The notes under the pieces are model-generated. The model did no database searches. It worked only from the letters and a program-made list of their open reading frames with translations, and was not told the DNA's origin. Of a DNA stretch of 64,000 nucleotides, positions 47,637 to 60,907 are shown piece by piece. The stretch comes from Amyelois transitella (taxonomy: Eukaryota > Arthropoda > Insecta > Lepidoptera > Pyralidae). The translations under genes and the position numbers were made by a program. The stretch lies in assembly GCF_032362555.1 (NCBI RefSeq), contig NC_083507.1, forward strand, positions 8,249,001 through 8,313,000, in the 5' to 3' direction. The first letter of the stretch is position 1, and each line of letters starts with the position of its first letter.

Positions 47637-50600
47637 TTTATATCATCAGCTTTTGTATGATTTTCCTCCACATGGCTTTTAAATTGGCTTGCATCGTAGG
47701 CTAGCTTATTATAATCACAAAAAATCGCAAGTCATATTAAATATATGTATATTTGAACAATAAAATAATAATTTCCTATTTTATACCTTTACGTACATCA
47801 AACTTGGCAAATAATAAATTAATTTCTTGGAATTTTACGATCTTTAAACCTTTCTCAGTTATGAAGTTACTCAACCCAGGAAGGACGATAGCAACGCGTA
47901 GGCAACTCTGAAGTATGTAATAAACATTTTACTTCCAATTTTACGAACTACCGTAAATGTTTTCACAATGAGGACTCGTTCACAGGGAGGAAATAGGATA
48001 ACGGTGTGCGCATCATAAGAACTTCTCAATATCTCGAACCGTTCCTTATAAGCGACCAACAATGTATCATTAAAAACATAACCAGTTGGTTTGAGCTTCC
48101 CATCTCCGCGAGCAGGTATGCTAATCAGAGAATATATGTGCGAGTCGCTGAGAAGTTAGATGTCTGTTTGAACTGGATGGTAATCCAAGTGGAAGCCGCC
48201 CGCTGTTCTATCGTTCACAACTTTTTGCCCGCCAATGGAAACTGCGGCGACAGTGGGGTAAATCGAGGCCGATTTGCGCGAGTGGTACAGAAACGAAACT
48301 GAGAGAAAACCTTAGTTAAATCCGAGCCAATGACTCATTACTTATTATAATGACTAGCTGCTGCCCGCGGCCTTGCCCGTGGGTTTACAAGGTACTGCCC
48401 GGTGTGCACAGACAGCGTGGCAGCCGCACTATATTAAGTATCCGTATTATTAAAATACAAATGGTTAGATTTAAACCGTATGGTTGTTCTTTATCATTTA
48501 AATACCTACAAATAAAGACTTATTTTTTTCTTAGGCGAAAAAAAAATCTTCTGTTGTAACTGGTTACGTTAAAGTAGACGAAGTTATAGAGGAAGGGATT
48601 CACGGTACCAAAACTACATGCATGCATACGTGAATAAAAAACTTCCACAAATCACTAAAAATAACTAAATAAAATAAGTAATCAGTTTAATTTCTGAAAG
48701 ATAGTACATACTTCGTTAAGGAAATCTTAATTTATCTATTAGTTAATTTTTATCCGCCTATTGAAAAACTAGCCCTTTATTCAATTGTTTTATTACTTAC
48801 TTTTATACTGATAGTTTTACACTGATGTCTGCTGTTGTCGGAGAAATTAGTGAAAGGACCTAAGGAATACCGAATTCTGTAATGGGAGCTAGCTAAATTC
48901 AATTCCATCATCAACATCAATTAAGTATTCAATTAATGTGTCTTTTTAAGCTTTGCTCTGTCAACCCCGAAAAGGACATAAGAAATAAAGAACATGATTT
49001 GTATGTATGTGTTGGGAGCTAGATGAAAGGCAGCGTGAGAAGCACTTCAACATTGCTTGTCGACATAGCACATTTAAGTGTGTTCTAAGAGTTATGCGGG
49101 AATGCTCCACCCAGTCATTGGAAACATAGAATGTTGCATTGTGTGTCTAAACAAAGACAAATTCTGTAAATTGGGAATAAAATAATGTTTGTATTTTTTG
49201 AAGATTCGTCATGAACATTTTTGGTCTCACGAACTTATAGTTCACAAATTAATCAGTTTATCTGATTGTGTGGCTGATCATTATTTAAATCATTATAATG
49301 TAGTTCAATTTTAAACATTAAATTGAACTTCATTATCTTCTTGATATCTGATTTGTTAAACATGTTGTTAACAAGGATATTAGGGTTGCAACAAATAATT
49401 GAAACCTAACTAACAATTACTTACTTATAAGAAAAGTCGATTGATATAATTTTAATCTACGGAGATATTAGAATCACTGAACGGATTTTCTAAAATTGTC
49501 CAACATATATCTAATATGACGTAGGCATACAATTAATAACGTTTTATCACCATGGGGCGATGCAATGTGCTAAAGCGATATATATTATGTTATTTATAAT
49601 AAACTTTATTGCTGTAAGTTTAAATCATATTTGTAACCGGGTTCTCCTTTTAAATAATTACCCGTGTTAAGAGATTTTACTCTTCAATAACAAGTTACAA
49701 AACAGCTAGTTTTGCATAATGGCTAAGCCAAAAGTATCATGAATGGTAACTATTTACTGAACTTGAACTTCAATCTGCCGTGGCACGTTGACAAAATTGG
49801 TACGGTCGTATAATTATGCATAATGTCTTCAAGTTCTACAGATAATAGCATCCGGTCCCGTAGAGCTTCGATATAAACCGTACAACCGAAAGAGTTATAG
49901 TACAGTGAGACCAGTACTTAAAAAAAACCTTAGAATTTGAAAAATACTTAAAATTAATAAGATAAAATGCAGACAAATAAGATTGAATAACTATGATATT
50001 GAAGAAACGTTTGATTAAGGCACATTCGTCTAGACCTTGTGGTTCCCGGCATTTTTTTTATATGACCACTCGTGTCTCATTGGTGTCAAAAAAGATGACT
50101 AAGGGAATCAGCACATACGTTTAGTGCATAATCTTAAAGTGCAGTATTTAGGTACTATGACTTAATATGGGTTCAATGGGTCCTCTTCAGGTGAGGATGT
50201 AAAAGAAGTAAAAAAATTTCGTTCATCTAGGCCTTCCCCTTGCATGGTTTACTCTCTTACAATAAACATTGTACTATGGCAGAGGTTCACTCACACGATT
50301 GGAACACGGAATGCACCGGGTTGCGCAAGCCAACGGGCTCGGATCCGGCGCTGTCCGAGGGGACATAAAAAGAAATATTTTATTACAAGCCACAGCTCAC
50401 CGGTACTAAATGTTCGGTTTAGGATAGATACAGTATGGCGTGGGTGGATATCGCCTTGAACTTTCCTTATATGGTGATTTAATTATTCATTCAATGTGAA
50501 CGAAAGTTCCTTTTTGCACATAAGGATTAAAACAAAATTACCGAATGTTAATGTTACGAATATTAAAATTGACGCACAAAAGGTATGAAGTACATATGTT

Positions 50601-52889
50601 TCAGGCATCCTGTAGGAGATGGCGTGAGAGAGATAAAATGTAGGGCGTTACAAATATTATCAATGACTACGTTAAAATATTACTTTTATTTCGCGTTCCC
50701 AAGGAAATTTCAGGATATCCTTTCGTAGTGCTGTCTACACATCTCAAGTAATATCATGACAAATTTCAGTCTCTTACTTACGTCCAGTATTTTCGGCTAG
50801 TGTAGATACCTCAGTCAGTTACTACTTGTTTAATTTTTTTTAATTGAGTTTCCCCGTTACTTTTTTAAACATTTTATACTGGGGCGAATAAAACTATTAT
50901 GGGCAAGTAAAAGATCTCACTCACACATTAAAAAAAACATCTAGATATGTCACAAGAGAGCAACATAACCTTGATCACTTTACAACGTCATATAATTACC
51001 TATATTTATATGTATATAGTACAAAGAGACAAAGACGATCTCTCAGGACATGCGAAGGTCGCGATAGTCGCCCACATAGACCCTCCACTCCGGTTTTTAT
51101 GACGTCATCATAGTTTACTGTCAGATATATATTATATAAATAGTTAATTGACATTTTCCTGTCTTTTGGTCGGACCCGAACATGGTGGAGGTCGATAATT
51201 TGAGGAACGTCATTGATTTTTCGTCAAAAATCTGTCCTTCTCTCGTTTCTCTCGTCATCGTAAGATCATCAGTAACCAAACTAATGTAATCCATAAAGCC
51301 TTACACAGCTACATATAACAAAACGAGGTGCTATCCATCGAAATCAAACATGATTACAGAAGATCGTTCGCGCGACCTTCGCTAGGTAGTACCGATTTTC
51401 CGCCAGTTACATATCGACTCGACGCAGGTAGTTCATAGTATTTCCATCTATTAGATAATTTAAATTATTATTACAGTAGATGTTAGTGTTTTCAGATTTT
51501 ATTCAAATTTTGTAGCTTAAATAAGCTTTTATAAAATACATATTGCTCTATTTTCAGAGTCGCAAATGGCTATAACTTAAAGATTGCATCGCATGATTTA
51601 TGAATTGAAAAAATATATATTTATTTATAAATTTTACAGCACAGGAAATGACAGGATCAAAGAATTTTTAAGTGTTTGCCTTACTTTCGATACTTGCCTT
51701 AAACTTTTAGGCAAGTTTTGTGAAAAATATATAACATATGTAAACTCAGATAATAATACTCAATTATTGAATTGAAACTACCGGACAGCATGCTACTCAC
51801 TCTATGAGCCTCGTCTAAAACACACACCAGGATAGCTGATACTTAATCTGTGCCATCTACTTCCTTGGTGGACGGGGTCGTTCCACTGGGGTTGATGAAA
51901 CATATTTTTCCCTACCGTCCCGTCCCGGGCCGACAACTGGGACAGTTGAGAATCATTGGTGCCAACAACCCCATATTTCTCCGAGACTGAAACACCGGGA
52001 TCGTTCAGTTGTTCCCAAACGTTCCGTCACCGGGGCAGGTTCACCGGGCCGGATGGGAGTTACCTGTATTTTAATGCTAGCGGCCTGCGTGATAACTCCA
52101 AACTTTAAGATGTTTAAATGCTCTTACATATCATTCAAGTTATTTTAGTGAGCCTTTATCTAAATACATCCATAGATAACAGAATCTGAAGAAGATTTTC
52201 AGGGTGTGAAATGTTTATGCTGCCATTGTATCAACAATGCCACATAGGTTTTTACCACCATTTAAAATAAAATTCAATTTTGAATTCACAAGATAATAGT
52301 TTTCTCAAATTTAAATTACTTTTGAGTACTCTATCACACAACACTACACCAATACTCGGTTTCGCAGTGTCGTGTTTTCGTGTTTACATTGTTTGCTAAC
52401 AGAATACTGGAGTCAATTGTGTTACTAAACACTGTTCTTCTGTTCGCAAACAAGAAAACATATTACTACAGTGCCGGTTTAAAATTTTAATGTTTTAATT
52501 TTAAATATGATAACTTTAGTCTCATAAAACCTGCACAGATTTTATCATGTGAGGCTGTGAGGCCTTACCTGGACAGCTTAACCGAAACTTGGCTACGGTT
52601 CGGTAAGCAGAGTTATTTTGAGAACAACCCAATTGTTATTTTAATGACGTATAAGTACCTATTTTTTATTTTATTTAGATGTTGCGTAATTAATAAATGT
52701 CAAAATAATTACTATTAAAAATGATTAACGATCTTATATATTTATATACAAAAATAAGTAGCTCATCATTTGTTTTCACCAAAGTGCAGTTCCAAGATCC
52801 GATGGCAGTTACAATTATAAGATCATAAATAAGTCTATATTAATATAGCACTGCCGACCACCCGGCTATAAATGCGACTTGTCGCCGTT
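47637..52889. other. Gene-free stretch with scattered repeat remnants
   Basis: Contains LINE-like 3' phrases (48352-48420, CTAGCTGCTGCCCGCGGCC), SINE A remnants (48950-49010, 50035-50110) and the dispersed repeat at 51475-51600. Long frames here lack family similarity or splice support. Confidence 0.35.
51475..51600 (+). repeat. Dispersed repeat, partner at 37569-37700
   Basis: Same ordered blocks as the copy at 37569, with small indels. Confidence 0.8.
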
Positions 52890-53540
52890 AAAACACCTAA
52901 TTGTCGCATTAACGACGTCGCGACCTCAATAGGCGCTGCGCCTGCGCCCCGCGCCGCACCACCCTTAAGGATGCTCATTTCCTTGTAGCTGATTACGGCT
53001 CACGGACTAAAAAAGTACAATCATAGTGCTCTCCGGCGCGGAACGCACTGTCCTCATTTGAATACAAACGCAATGCGCGTGCGCACACACCCTTAACTGT
53101 ACACTTCCCTACCTCATCAAACGAATACCAATCAAAGCGATATAACCCTAGAGTTGAAAACCCGAGCTCGCCGATCAAATACGTGCCCTCTTTTCAAAGT
53201 CGAGAGAAGAGGGACTCTCGCGTGCGAGAATAGGAGGGGGCTATGCCGGAGGAGGACGGAGGACTTAAGGGCATTCACCCCGTACCCCGTGGGTTGCGAC
53301 TAGCGGCTCTACAAATGATGTACAAGCACATAGATGCCTTTCTCTATTTAGGTGCGCACGAGTTTCGAAATAGTGGCCGTGGAAGTTTTTGTTGGGAGGT
53401 GGATCCTGTTTGGGTTGCGTCACTGCCGATAAGTTTGGTGGAGACCGCGGCTGGGCCGGCGCAGGTGCGCGGGCGCGGGTGACAGCGCCCAGCGCCGTAA
53501 CCTTTCCAAAGCGAATTGACCACTCGCCCGCTCGGGACAT
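52890..53540. promoter_or_regulatory. CpG-rich region, possible promoter
   Basis: CpGs cluster in two blocks (52900-52965 and 53395-53530) within AT-rich DNA. Open frames exist on both strands but show no recognisable family. It could be the promoter or first exon of a gene extending outside what I can trace. Confidence 0.25.
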
Positions 53541-54169
53541 GCGTGTTCCGAAGACTACGATTTCAGAGAATTAATATATTTCGTCTTAAAAACTAACGTT
53601 GAATAATCATACTGAATAGAAAATCCCGTTTTCGCTATTAGAAGGTCATGCTACACTGATTGCGGAAGCTCTACCGTAATTTTTAAAATACAGTAAGTAT
53701 TATTGAAAAGTAGCCACTTAGAATGAAAATAAAATAAGACTAACTATCTAAACCAGATGTTCAATTGTTGAGATAATTTCTAAAATCAGCGGGGTGTTTC
53801 AGAGCAAATGTTTGATGATTGACAAAAATAAAATAAACACATGGCATGATTCAGTGGCGTTATCAAATGGCACATGTCTTTTGTTTTGACAGCACCAACT
53901 ATGGTGAAAGAGTCACGAAACTGGACTAGCGGGATATTAGTGTCAATAATTTAAAAAGAATTGGTCTTAGATGGGTCTTAGCATAAATAAAAGCTCCATT
54001 AAATGTTAATCTAACCAACACTACTGGGTTCTGTCACTCGGCGAAAATCTGTGACATAAGTAATATGTCAGCGCATTTATTATTTTTAGTATGTCCACTA
54101 TATAAATGTTTGCAATATCCGAAATGGTTGACAATGAAATTCTGTTAAATAAGTTTAAGACCTTTTAAA

Positions 54170-54375
54170 TAAAGTCACGTCTATATCCTTTGCGGTTTAA
54201 ACAGAGCCAACAGTCTTGAAAATATTGAAAGGCCACGTTCAGCTGTATGGCTAAACTATAGAATTGAGAATCAAATAGTGACAGGTTGCTACGATACTAT
54301 AGCCCATCGCCTACAGTATGAATCCCAAGTTTATTAGCCTTTGCCTTAGGCACCTTTTACCACATCCAATTGTAA
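54170..54375 (-). repeat. SINE family A copy, diverged
   Basis: Reverse-oriented: CACGTCTATATCCTTTGCGG, ACAGAGCCAACAGTCTTGAA and GTGACAGGTTGCTA, then GCCCATCGCCTAC. Confidence 0.75.
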
Positions 54376-54479
54376 AATTTTCCCAGGAAGAAATGCTGGT
54401 TAGTATACGAAAGTATTTTTCTTCGCTAATAGATTTTTTCTTTTATTTGTTAGTCGAGTCTCATAAATCGTAAAGCTTC

Positions 54480-54570
54480 GAATATGAAATGACGCTCCTA
54501 TACCGGAGGGTTAGGCAGAGACTGCTTCTTTCTACTTGCCACGACCCCTTCATTTTTCACCACACTTTTT
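54480..54570 (-). mobile_element. LINE 3' fragment (RTE-like)
   Basis: CGCTCCTATACCGGAGGGTT, 'aggcagagactgcttctttc' and CTTGCCACGA match the terminal 60 bp of the LINE at 60908 in the same orientation. Confidence 0.7.
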
Positions 54571-55044
54571 ATGCTATTCCATTCAGATTTGATTAAAGTT
54601 TAAGTTTTTTAATTATTATATCACTTTATTATTACAATGAAGAGTCAAAAATGATAACACAGTTACATTTTTGTAACAAAAAATAAAAAACGATAAGATA
54701 CAAGACATAAAAATATATTTTAAAGACAAAATATTTAACAAAATATTCTATGTATTAGTTACAAAAGTTATCATGAAGTAATTTAAGTAATGGAGTCAGT
54801 GACACATCCTCTGGTCTAGGGAGCAATGCCCCTTTTAGACGGTGTCAAGTGAACTGCGGTACATTTGAGGGAAAGGAACATATCGCTATAAATAGTGAGG
54901 ATGGTTAAATTTAAAGAAAAAATACATTTATCTAAAGTTACAAAAGTTATAGCTGTCGAAAGCTATATTTTAATGTAGCAAATATCGTAATTGTTTATAA
55001 TGTCATAATCAATGCCAGGAGCAGCTTATGATCATATTTATTTA

Positions 55045-55260
55045 TAACTAGTTGTTCGCAGTGAACTTAGACCACGCGACCGTTTATTAATTTTTAAAAA
55101 ATTGTAAACATCTCAAAAACTTAACCGATTTTGTAGATTCACCACGAACTTTAAAGTTATTTTTTTTTACCAACATACATTTTTAATTTTATCAATCAGA
55201 GCAACGATTCGAAAGTTATTGCGTTACAAACATATGTACATACCTACTATATAAAAATAT
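55045..55260 (+). repeat. Decayed LINE-like 3' sequence
   Basis: Starts near AACTAGTTGTTCGCAGTGAA; 'aacttaaccgattttgtaga' and 'aaagttattgcgttacaaac' are typical LINE 3'-tail phrases of Lepidoptera. Confidence 0.4.
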
Positions 55261-55519
55261 TTTTTCTACACTTAAACGACTATATATGACAATTGGTGGC
55301 GGTAAATTTAAAACAAAATCGATATGTCGTCAGCGCATAGAACTAGTTTCAGTTGTTGCGAGTCTTGCTAAAATTAGGTTCAGCTATACTTAAAAAAATA
55401 TTTTATTTTGTGATGCTTTGTAGATTAGAATAATAACTAGAAGGTTAAAGCAGACAGTCATCGTCATTTCAAAGTGAAATAACTTCTCCTTTTCCCGTGC
55501 AGATTGTTATTGTTAATCA

Positions 55520-55690
55520 AGGGAAAGGATAATAAACGTAGGATTCTTCTTTTAACCGGTGAACTAGCAAGCCTGCCACTATTTGAATCTTAAGCAAACC
55601 AGTTGAACGTGGCCTGTCTGGCTTTTGGGGATTGTTGACTCAGACTATCCTGCAAGAAGTAATGTACTACATGGATAAAATATTTATGTA
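55520..55690 (+). repeat. SINE family A copy, diverged
   Basis: GCCTGCCACTATTTGAATCT, GTTGAACGTGGCC and 'gactatcctgcaagaagtaa' are in family order. Confidence 0.6.
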
Positions 55691-55764
55691 AATAATAGGA
55701 ATATATCTTACATAAAAATCTCCTGAACCTAGATTTATCACACAGCGATGAAATAGCGCTATTC

Positions 55765-56061
55765 TCATTCCACCGATGACCTATATGAAGGACTAATCGA
55801 TGACACAGTACTCCCAGGTATTAATAGTGTTGGTAATATCGGCTGGTAGTTTTCCGATGGTATCGATCGGCGCAGATAAAGCGGGTCCTGGGGGTGGCGC
55901 ATCCCCGGTACATCAGTGATAGCGCCCGCATGCATTACCAATTGAGGGTGCCGCCCTGATATGCAATCATTGTGCGATATGGGAAACGGTTGATTAGGCG
56001 GAATATTCGGAAAAGCTTTGATGCGTTCAGTGATATAAATTGTATTAAATAGAAGAACCAT
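55765..56061 (-). CDS. Unrecognised open frame, 98 residues
   Basis: An open frame with balanced codon use and a Pro/Ser-rich C-terminus (PILPTLLIPGSTVSSISPSY). Contains SHNDCISGRHPQLVMHAGAI and MRHPQDPLYLRR. No family was recognised, and splice signals are not decisive. A transposase relic lies just upstream on the same strand, so it may be part of a decayed element rather than a host gene. Confidence 0.25.
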   Translation of the reverse strand: MVLLFNTIYITERIKAFPNIPPNQPFPISHNDCISGRHPQLVMHAGAITDVPGMRHPQDPLYLRRSIPSENYQPILPTLLIPGSTVSSISPSYRSSVE

Positions 56062-56124
56062 CTCATATGATTAATAAGGTCGTTTTATTGATTAAAAAAC
56101 TTGGTAACTCTAGCAACAATACTT

Positions 56125-56226
56125 CTCTCTTAAACGAGGTGTTTGGTGCGTTCTAGTGTATGGTGACAGTTTGCTTTGAAGAGGAGGGCTGACTCGTCAA
56201 ACCATATCACTCTTAGCTCCCTTTTA
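56125..56226 (-). pseudogene. Tc1-like transposase relic
   Basis: The minus strand reads LRVIWFDESALLFKANCHHT, then a stop. VIW.DES is the first catalytic Asp block of Tc1-type DDE transposases. Only this fragment is visible. Confidence 0.35.
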
Positions 56227-56299
56227 TTGAATCAGGTTCCAATAGCGATATAGTTACCAATTATGAAAATATATCTTTTTCCGTTATAAACAGCATGAC

Positions 56300-56420
56300 G
56301 AGAAACGAACTTTTTCTGATTGGATTTTCAGGTAGAGTTAGTATCTCGTAACACATGTCTTGAATTTATTTCGAGGCTAATCCAATCTGTGTTATTTGTC
56401 CCGTATATATTCATTCATTT
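56300..56420 (+). repeat. tRNA-headed SINE (family B), 3' part
   Basis: ACTTTTTCTGATTGGATTTT, 'gttagtatctcgtaacacat' and 'tcgaggctaatccaatctgt' match the 3' body of the copy at 39481. The head is missing. Confidence 0.7.
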
Positions 56421-57090
56421 ATTTAATAGAGATCTATTTTACACAACCTTTGGATATAATCTCATATATGTTATTCTAGTTGCATATCGATTATATATAA
56501 ATAAACCTTAAAATAAATATTTTGAAAGAGCCTCCAGCTTTGACCGCGTATTAAACTTGCCAATACTGTATAGATTCATGCGTATATTTACATCCTTATC
56601 GCAAGTTGTTATACTATAATAGGACGTAATGTTGTGAATCAAGATTTAGCAAAGATACTCTATAAATGTGGCTCTGGTGATAATTGGCCCTTTAAAGCTG
56701 CATCAATCTACTAGACACATGTTCTTTGAAATTTGTTCTTCACAAGTCAAACTCAGTGGTACTAACGAAATTTTTTGTATGTGAGTGGAATTAAAGTAAT
56801 GACAAGTCATATGATAAGAAAACCATGTATGATTTTAATTAAGCATAATTTTAATTAGCTTTCTTTAAAAACTACCAAATATACATGCTTCTCCTGGTTA
56901 CCTGGATCAAACAGCTTTAAAGTTGTCGGAAAATATTTATTGAACGGCGTCAAATCAATCATTCTGACGAAACTAACTAACTATAAATGCATTACACTAT
57001 CGTTCTTTAGAATTCCGAATTTAGGATTACCCTAATTATTTTGTGTATATTGAGACTGATTGTCCATAACATTGTCATTGTCCAAAACAG

Positions 57091-57230
57091 CCGAGACCAC
57101 GACGCAAAGCAACGAAACCAGCGGTCATCCCCCTCAGCCCAGTCCAATAAAAAGAACAAAAAGGGAACACCCGCCGTTCCCAGGAATGCTTTTTTCGTCC
57201 CCTTCCCTCCGAGAGGGATTTGATCGTATC
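57091..57230 (+). CDS. Candidate internal exon, unassigned
   Basis: Between acceptor CCAAAACAG and donor ATC|GTGAGA lies a 140-nt open segment, entered at phase 1 and left at phase 0. It reads as polar/Pro-rich ETTTQSNETSGHPPQPSPIK and then RTKREHPPFPGMLF. Codon use and GC content stand out from the surrounding DNA. No partner exons or family were identified. Confidence 0.25.
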
Positions 57231-57379
57231 GTGAGATTTTTCACGATCACGATGTTTTTTTTTTCAAATAAGAACTTCTTTTTTATTGAACCTTTCTTGA
57301 GTCCCGTTTTTATTGTTAGATTTCCTTGGAAGGTAAAAGCGCCCTACAAAATTAGTATATTAGCAAATGTCTATAAAAA

Positions 57380-58115
57380 CATACATAACATTTTGTCTTT
57401 ATCCCTTACAGATAGACAGAGCCAACAATCTCGTATCTCGAAGTTTTGGCTTAATGATGGAATTGAATTTTGTCTATAACAAGTGTCATAAAATTGCAAA
57501 AGTATATGTAACGCACACACTTGTCTCCAGATAATGCGTAGAAACTCTTATGGAATTTTTTTAACACATGCAATAATAGATGCAGAACATAATTTTTCAT
57601 AAGGATGCAACCAGAATTCGATGCGTGTTATTGAGATTTTAAGAGTAACAAATATCTCAAGATGCAAAACATAATAAAATCAGTTTAGTAATAAAACACC
57701 TAACGTCAAACGAGAACTTAAAATATAAAGAATAGTTGGTAGAAACGTAATTAGAAGGTACTTACATGTTTAGCTTATTAAGGTGACGCCACATATGTAA
57801 TTAGTAGTAATATAATAATCTTCATATTATAGTTACAAGGATACTCTTTTTTCTCAACAATTGCTAAAGCGAGCAAAATAAAAGTGTTGTAACACGATTT
57901 GTCAACTTTTGTAATACAAAAATAATTCATCAGAAATACTATAACAAAATAACACATCCAAACGAGATTGGGGAGTGATCTAATGTTCAAAAATTTCTAT
58001 ATGATATAGATGGAAATAAACATTATTTCCATTCCATATAATCACGTCTATATCCTTGCGGGTAGACAGAGCCAGCAGTCTTGAAAGACTAACAGGCCAT
58101 GTTCAGCTCTTAGCT
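57380..58115 (-). repeat. Two truncated SINE family A copies
   Basis: 57380-57478 and 58037-58115, both reverse-oriented, recognised from ACAGAGCCAACAATCTCG and 'cacgtctatatccttgcggg' with 'gacagagccagcagtcttga'. Confidence 0.6.
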
Positions 58116-59044
58116 CTTCATATTTTTATTGAGAAATGAAATTATTATTATTAAGATATGTTTATTTCTACATGGTTTACTTATATAATGAAAACTAACA
58201 CAGTCATTTGTCCAATTACTGTTTTAAAATACATTTGAGTTATTTTTTATAAGACGACAAAAACTGCAATGTCGCAAACGGAACGACCTTTGAGATTTCT
58301 AGTTTAACACGGCGCCACCTTTTAAATATTTGTATAGCTTCAAATGTGACGTCAAGTAAGTAGAGTATTATTGTAGAATACCCGCGGTCGCGACCGGTTC
58401 AGGACATGAATGAATTCGCCCCTTCCCTATCTAAAAGATATGCGATATGAGTGTGTGGCAAAAAGCGCATGTAAATTTCTGGAAAAGGCCATATTTCCTA
58501 ATTTATTTACACAAATCCTTACGGTGGTACATTCATATTGTTACAAAGTAGGTAGATACGTACAAAATATACTTTATCATTAATTACTCATAGGTTATAA
58601 GCATTTCACAAGATTTAGGCTTAGGAACAGGGTTCTTTACTGCTAAGATTTATTATTAAAGAACCCTGAAAGAAGAGGATATAAATTTTTACTAAGCGCA
58701 AGTCCGCTCAGTAAAAGTAGTTCTCAAAGAGTAATGATTGAGGGTGTAACTGTAAAAGGCAAAAATGATTTTAAAAAGGTTACTTACCAATAAAAAAGTA
58801 TAGCCGCTTCCAGTACCTTTAGATTCTCGTCGCAAATCGTAAAAACCACTGACACTTGTTGTGTGACACGAGACCCCCTCGGTAAATGAGGGAGGGTGCT
58901 TACAGGTTATTAATATTAACCGGCCGTGGGTGCGTGGGCGGATATTGCGATAAACTATCATTATAAATATGTTTGTGTGCCGAACTAGAAGAGAGTTCAT
59001 GTTTCATACATATATACATTGATAAAATTCTATAAATTACTTTA

Positions 59045-59185
59045 ACTCTCTCTACCCCGCAAGGCATATAGACGCGATTATGTATGTATGTATGTAAGTA
59101 GTAAGTATTCCATAACACAAGTCTTGAACTCTCTTTGGAGCTTACTTAATCTGTAATATTTTTCTCAAATATATATTTATTTATT
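59045..59185 (+). repeat. SINE A 3' end joined to SINE B 3' body
   Basis: CTCTACCCCGCAAGGCATAT with its TATG tail (59045-59095) is followed directly by 'ccataacacaagtcttgaac' and a TTATTTAT tail of family B. Confidence 0.6.
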
Positions 59186-59189
59186 TGTT

Positions 59190-60190
59190 TATTTATTATC
59201 CACATCCAAACCAATAATAAAGGAAAAAGATTTGTATTTTTGTATGTTTGTAACGAATAAACTCAAAAATTACTGGACTGATTTTCCCTAAATTTGGCTC
59301 AGATTTATTGAAATTTCCTACATTGTAATGTCCGTGATGCCGCAATAGGTTCTGGCTGAAAATCAGTGCTGAACATGTTCAGCGTATCACTGAGCAAGGA
59401 CCTGTTCTGGTATTCACAAATTAGGCTAAGTACTATTTGTATCACTTATTATAATGATTGTCGTAATAAACGATTTTCTTTCTTCTTTCTTAAAATATTA
59501 TGACACCGCCATATTAGTCTATATTAGTTCACGTGGCTGGAAACGTCATAAGTCTTAGCTGCATGTATAATATCTATCTTTTCTGATTGTTTGCATAATT
59601 CTAATGATTACGATAAAATTAAGGTAAGTTTACGATTTACTTTAGGCAAGGAATAATGATTTGTATAAACGATTAATTCAGTACCTGAGTACCTACACCT
59701 ACATTTGGAAACGGAACGTCGTAAATTGGTAGATCAATTTAATCTCAGACCGACATAAATTCCTTTAAATTTATATAATGTCATCGTAAATATGGTTTAA
59801 ACGTAGTTGTTTTTAATACATTTCTCACAAGAGATATTAGTAAGTGTATATTCTTTTTAACACACGCACGATACGTTTAGTTGTAATAATCATCTAAATG
59901 AATATACTAAAATGTAAAATTTATGAAACATTTTGTTTATACTGATATAGCAATTTTAACGGATCTTGTTTTGGATACTTATTATATATTAAGCACGCAG
60001 CTTCATCCGCGAGAATTTTCGCCGCCTACAAAAGAATACAGGTTTATACCAAATGCAAAGGTAGGTACCCTATATACTTCTCCAGATTTTTAACTATACA
60101 CGCGAAATTTCAACAAGATTGGTTCAGTAGAAACCCGTGAAGACGTAACAAACAAACAAATAAACTTACTTTCGTATTTATCATATTAGT
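59190..60190 (+). repeat. Decayed LINE-like sequences
   Basis: 59190-59310 and 60000-60190 carry 'aaaaattactggactgattt', GCAGCTTCATCCGCGAGAAT and 'acgtaacaaacaaacaaata', characteristic of lepidopteran LINE 3' tails. The sequence between has no gene. Confidence 0.4.
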
Positions 60191-60907
60191 TGGGATTGGG
60201 ATAGTTATAATAATATACATATAGTATGGATGCGTTAATTTAGACACACATACATACGCACGACATTCCAATGAAATAAGGCCTTATAGGGATCACAGAC
60301 AATTTATGTTTGAAAGAAAAGCATGAATGGCAGTAGCTGTAATACAGATTACATGTTGCAGGTATCTACAGGGCGCTACTGTGGTGTGGGAAGTGTTTTT
60401 ATTGTTTTGTCTAACTCTCTTCCAGATATAACGTAAATCACACGGAAAATAATACACTAACTGTATGCAATTAAATGGAACAATGATTTCGCTCGAACAG
60501 GATATGTTATTATAAAGACTTTTCCTGTAGGATTATTTGAACATTTGAAACTTGAACTATATCTCCAACTAGAACAATTTATTCACCTTTTCCAAAACCT
60601 TTTTTTTATTTTAATTTCTTCTATTCTTCTTCATCTGCCAAAGTTTTTTTTCATGCAACAGAAACTTTTTAGAATACAAACCTATATATAAATAGCTCCC
60701 CCCCCCCGAGGAGTTTCGGGGTAAAAAAAACTTATTTATTATTCCAGAATATATTCTACCTGTGTATCAAATTTCATTAAAATCTGTCTAGTTTATTTTG
60801 TGAAGAAGAGTAACAGACATAGGTACATCCTCACATCCTTACAAAGTTTTGCATTTATTAAATTAGTTGACAGTTTGGATGTACCACTCATACATACATA
60901 CATAAAA

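Noticed and set aside
48006-48302. 98-codon open frame on the plus strand
   Set aside because: No signal peptide, no recognised motif, no convincing partner exon; probably chance.
53243-53540. Overlapping frames on both strands in a CpG-rich block
   Set aside because: High GC lowers stop frequency, so frames open by chance. Neither strand resembles a known protein.
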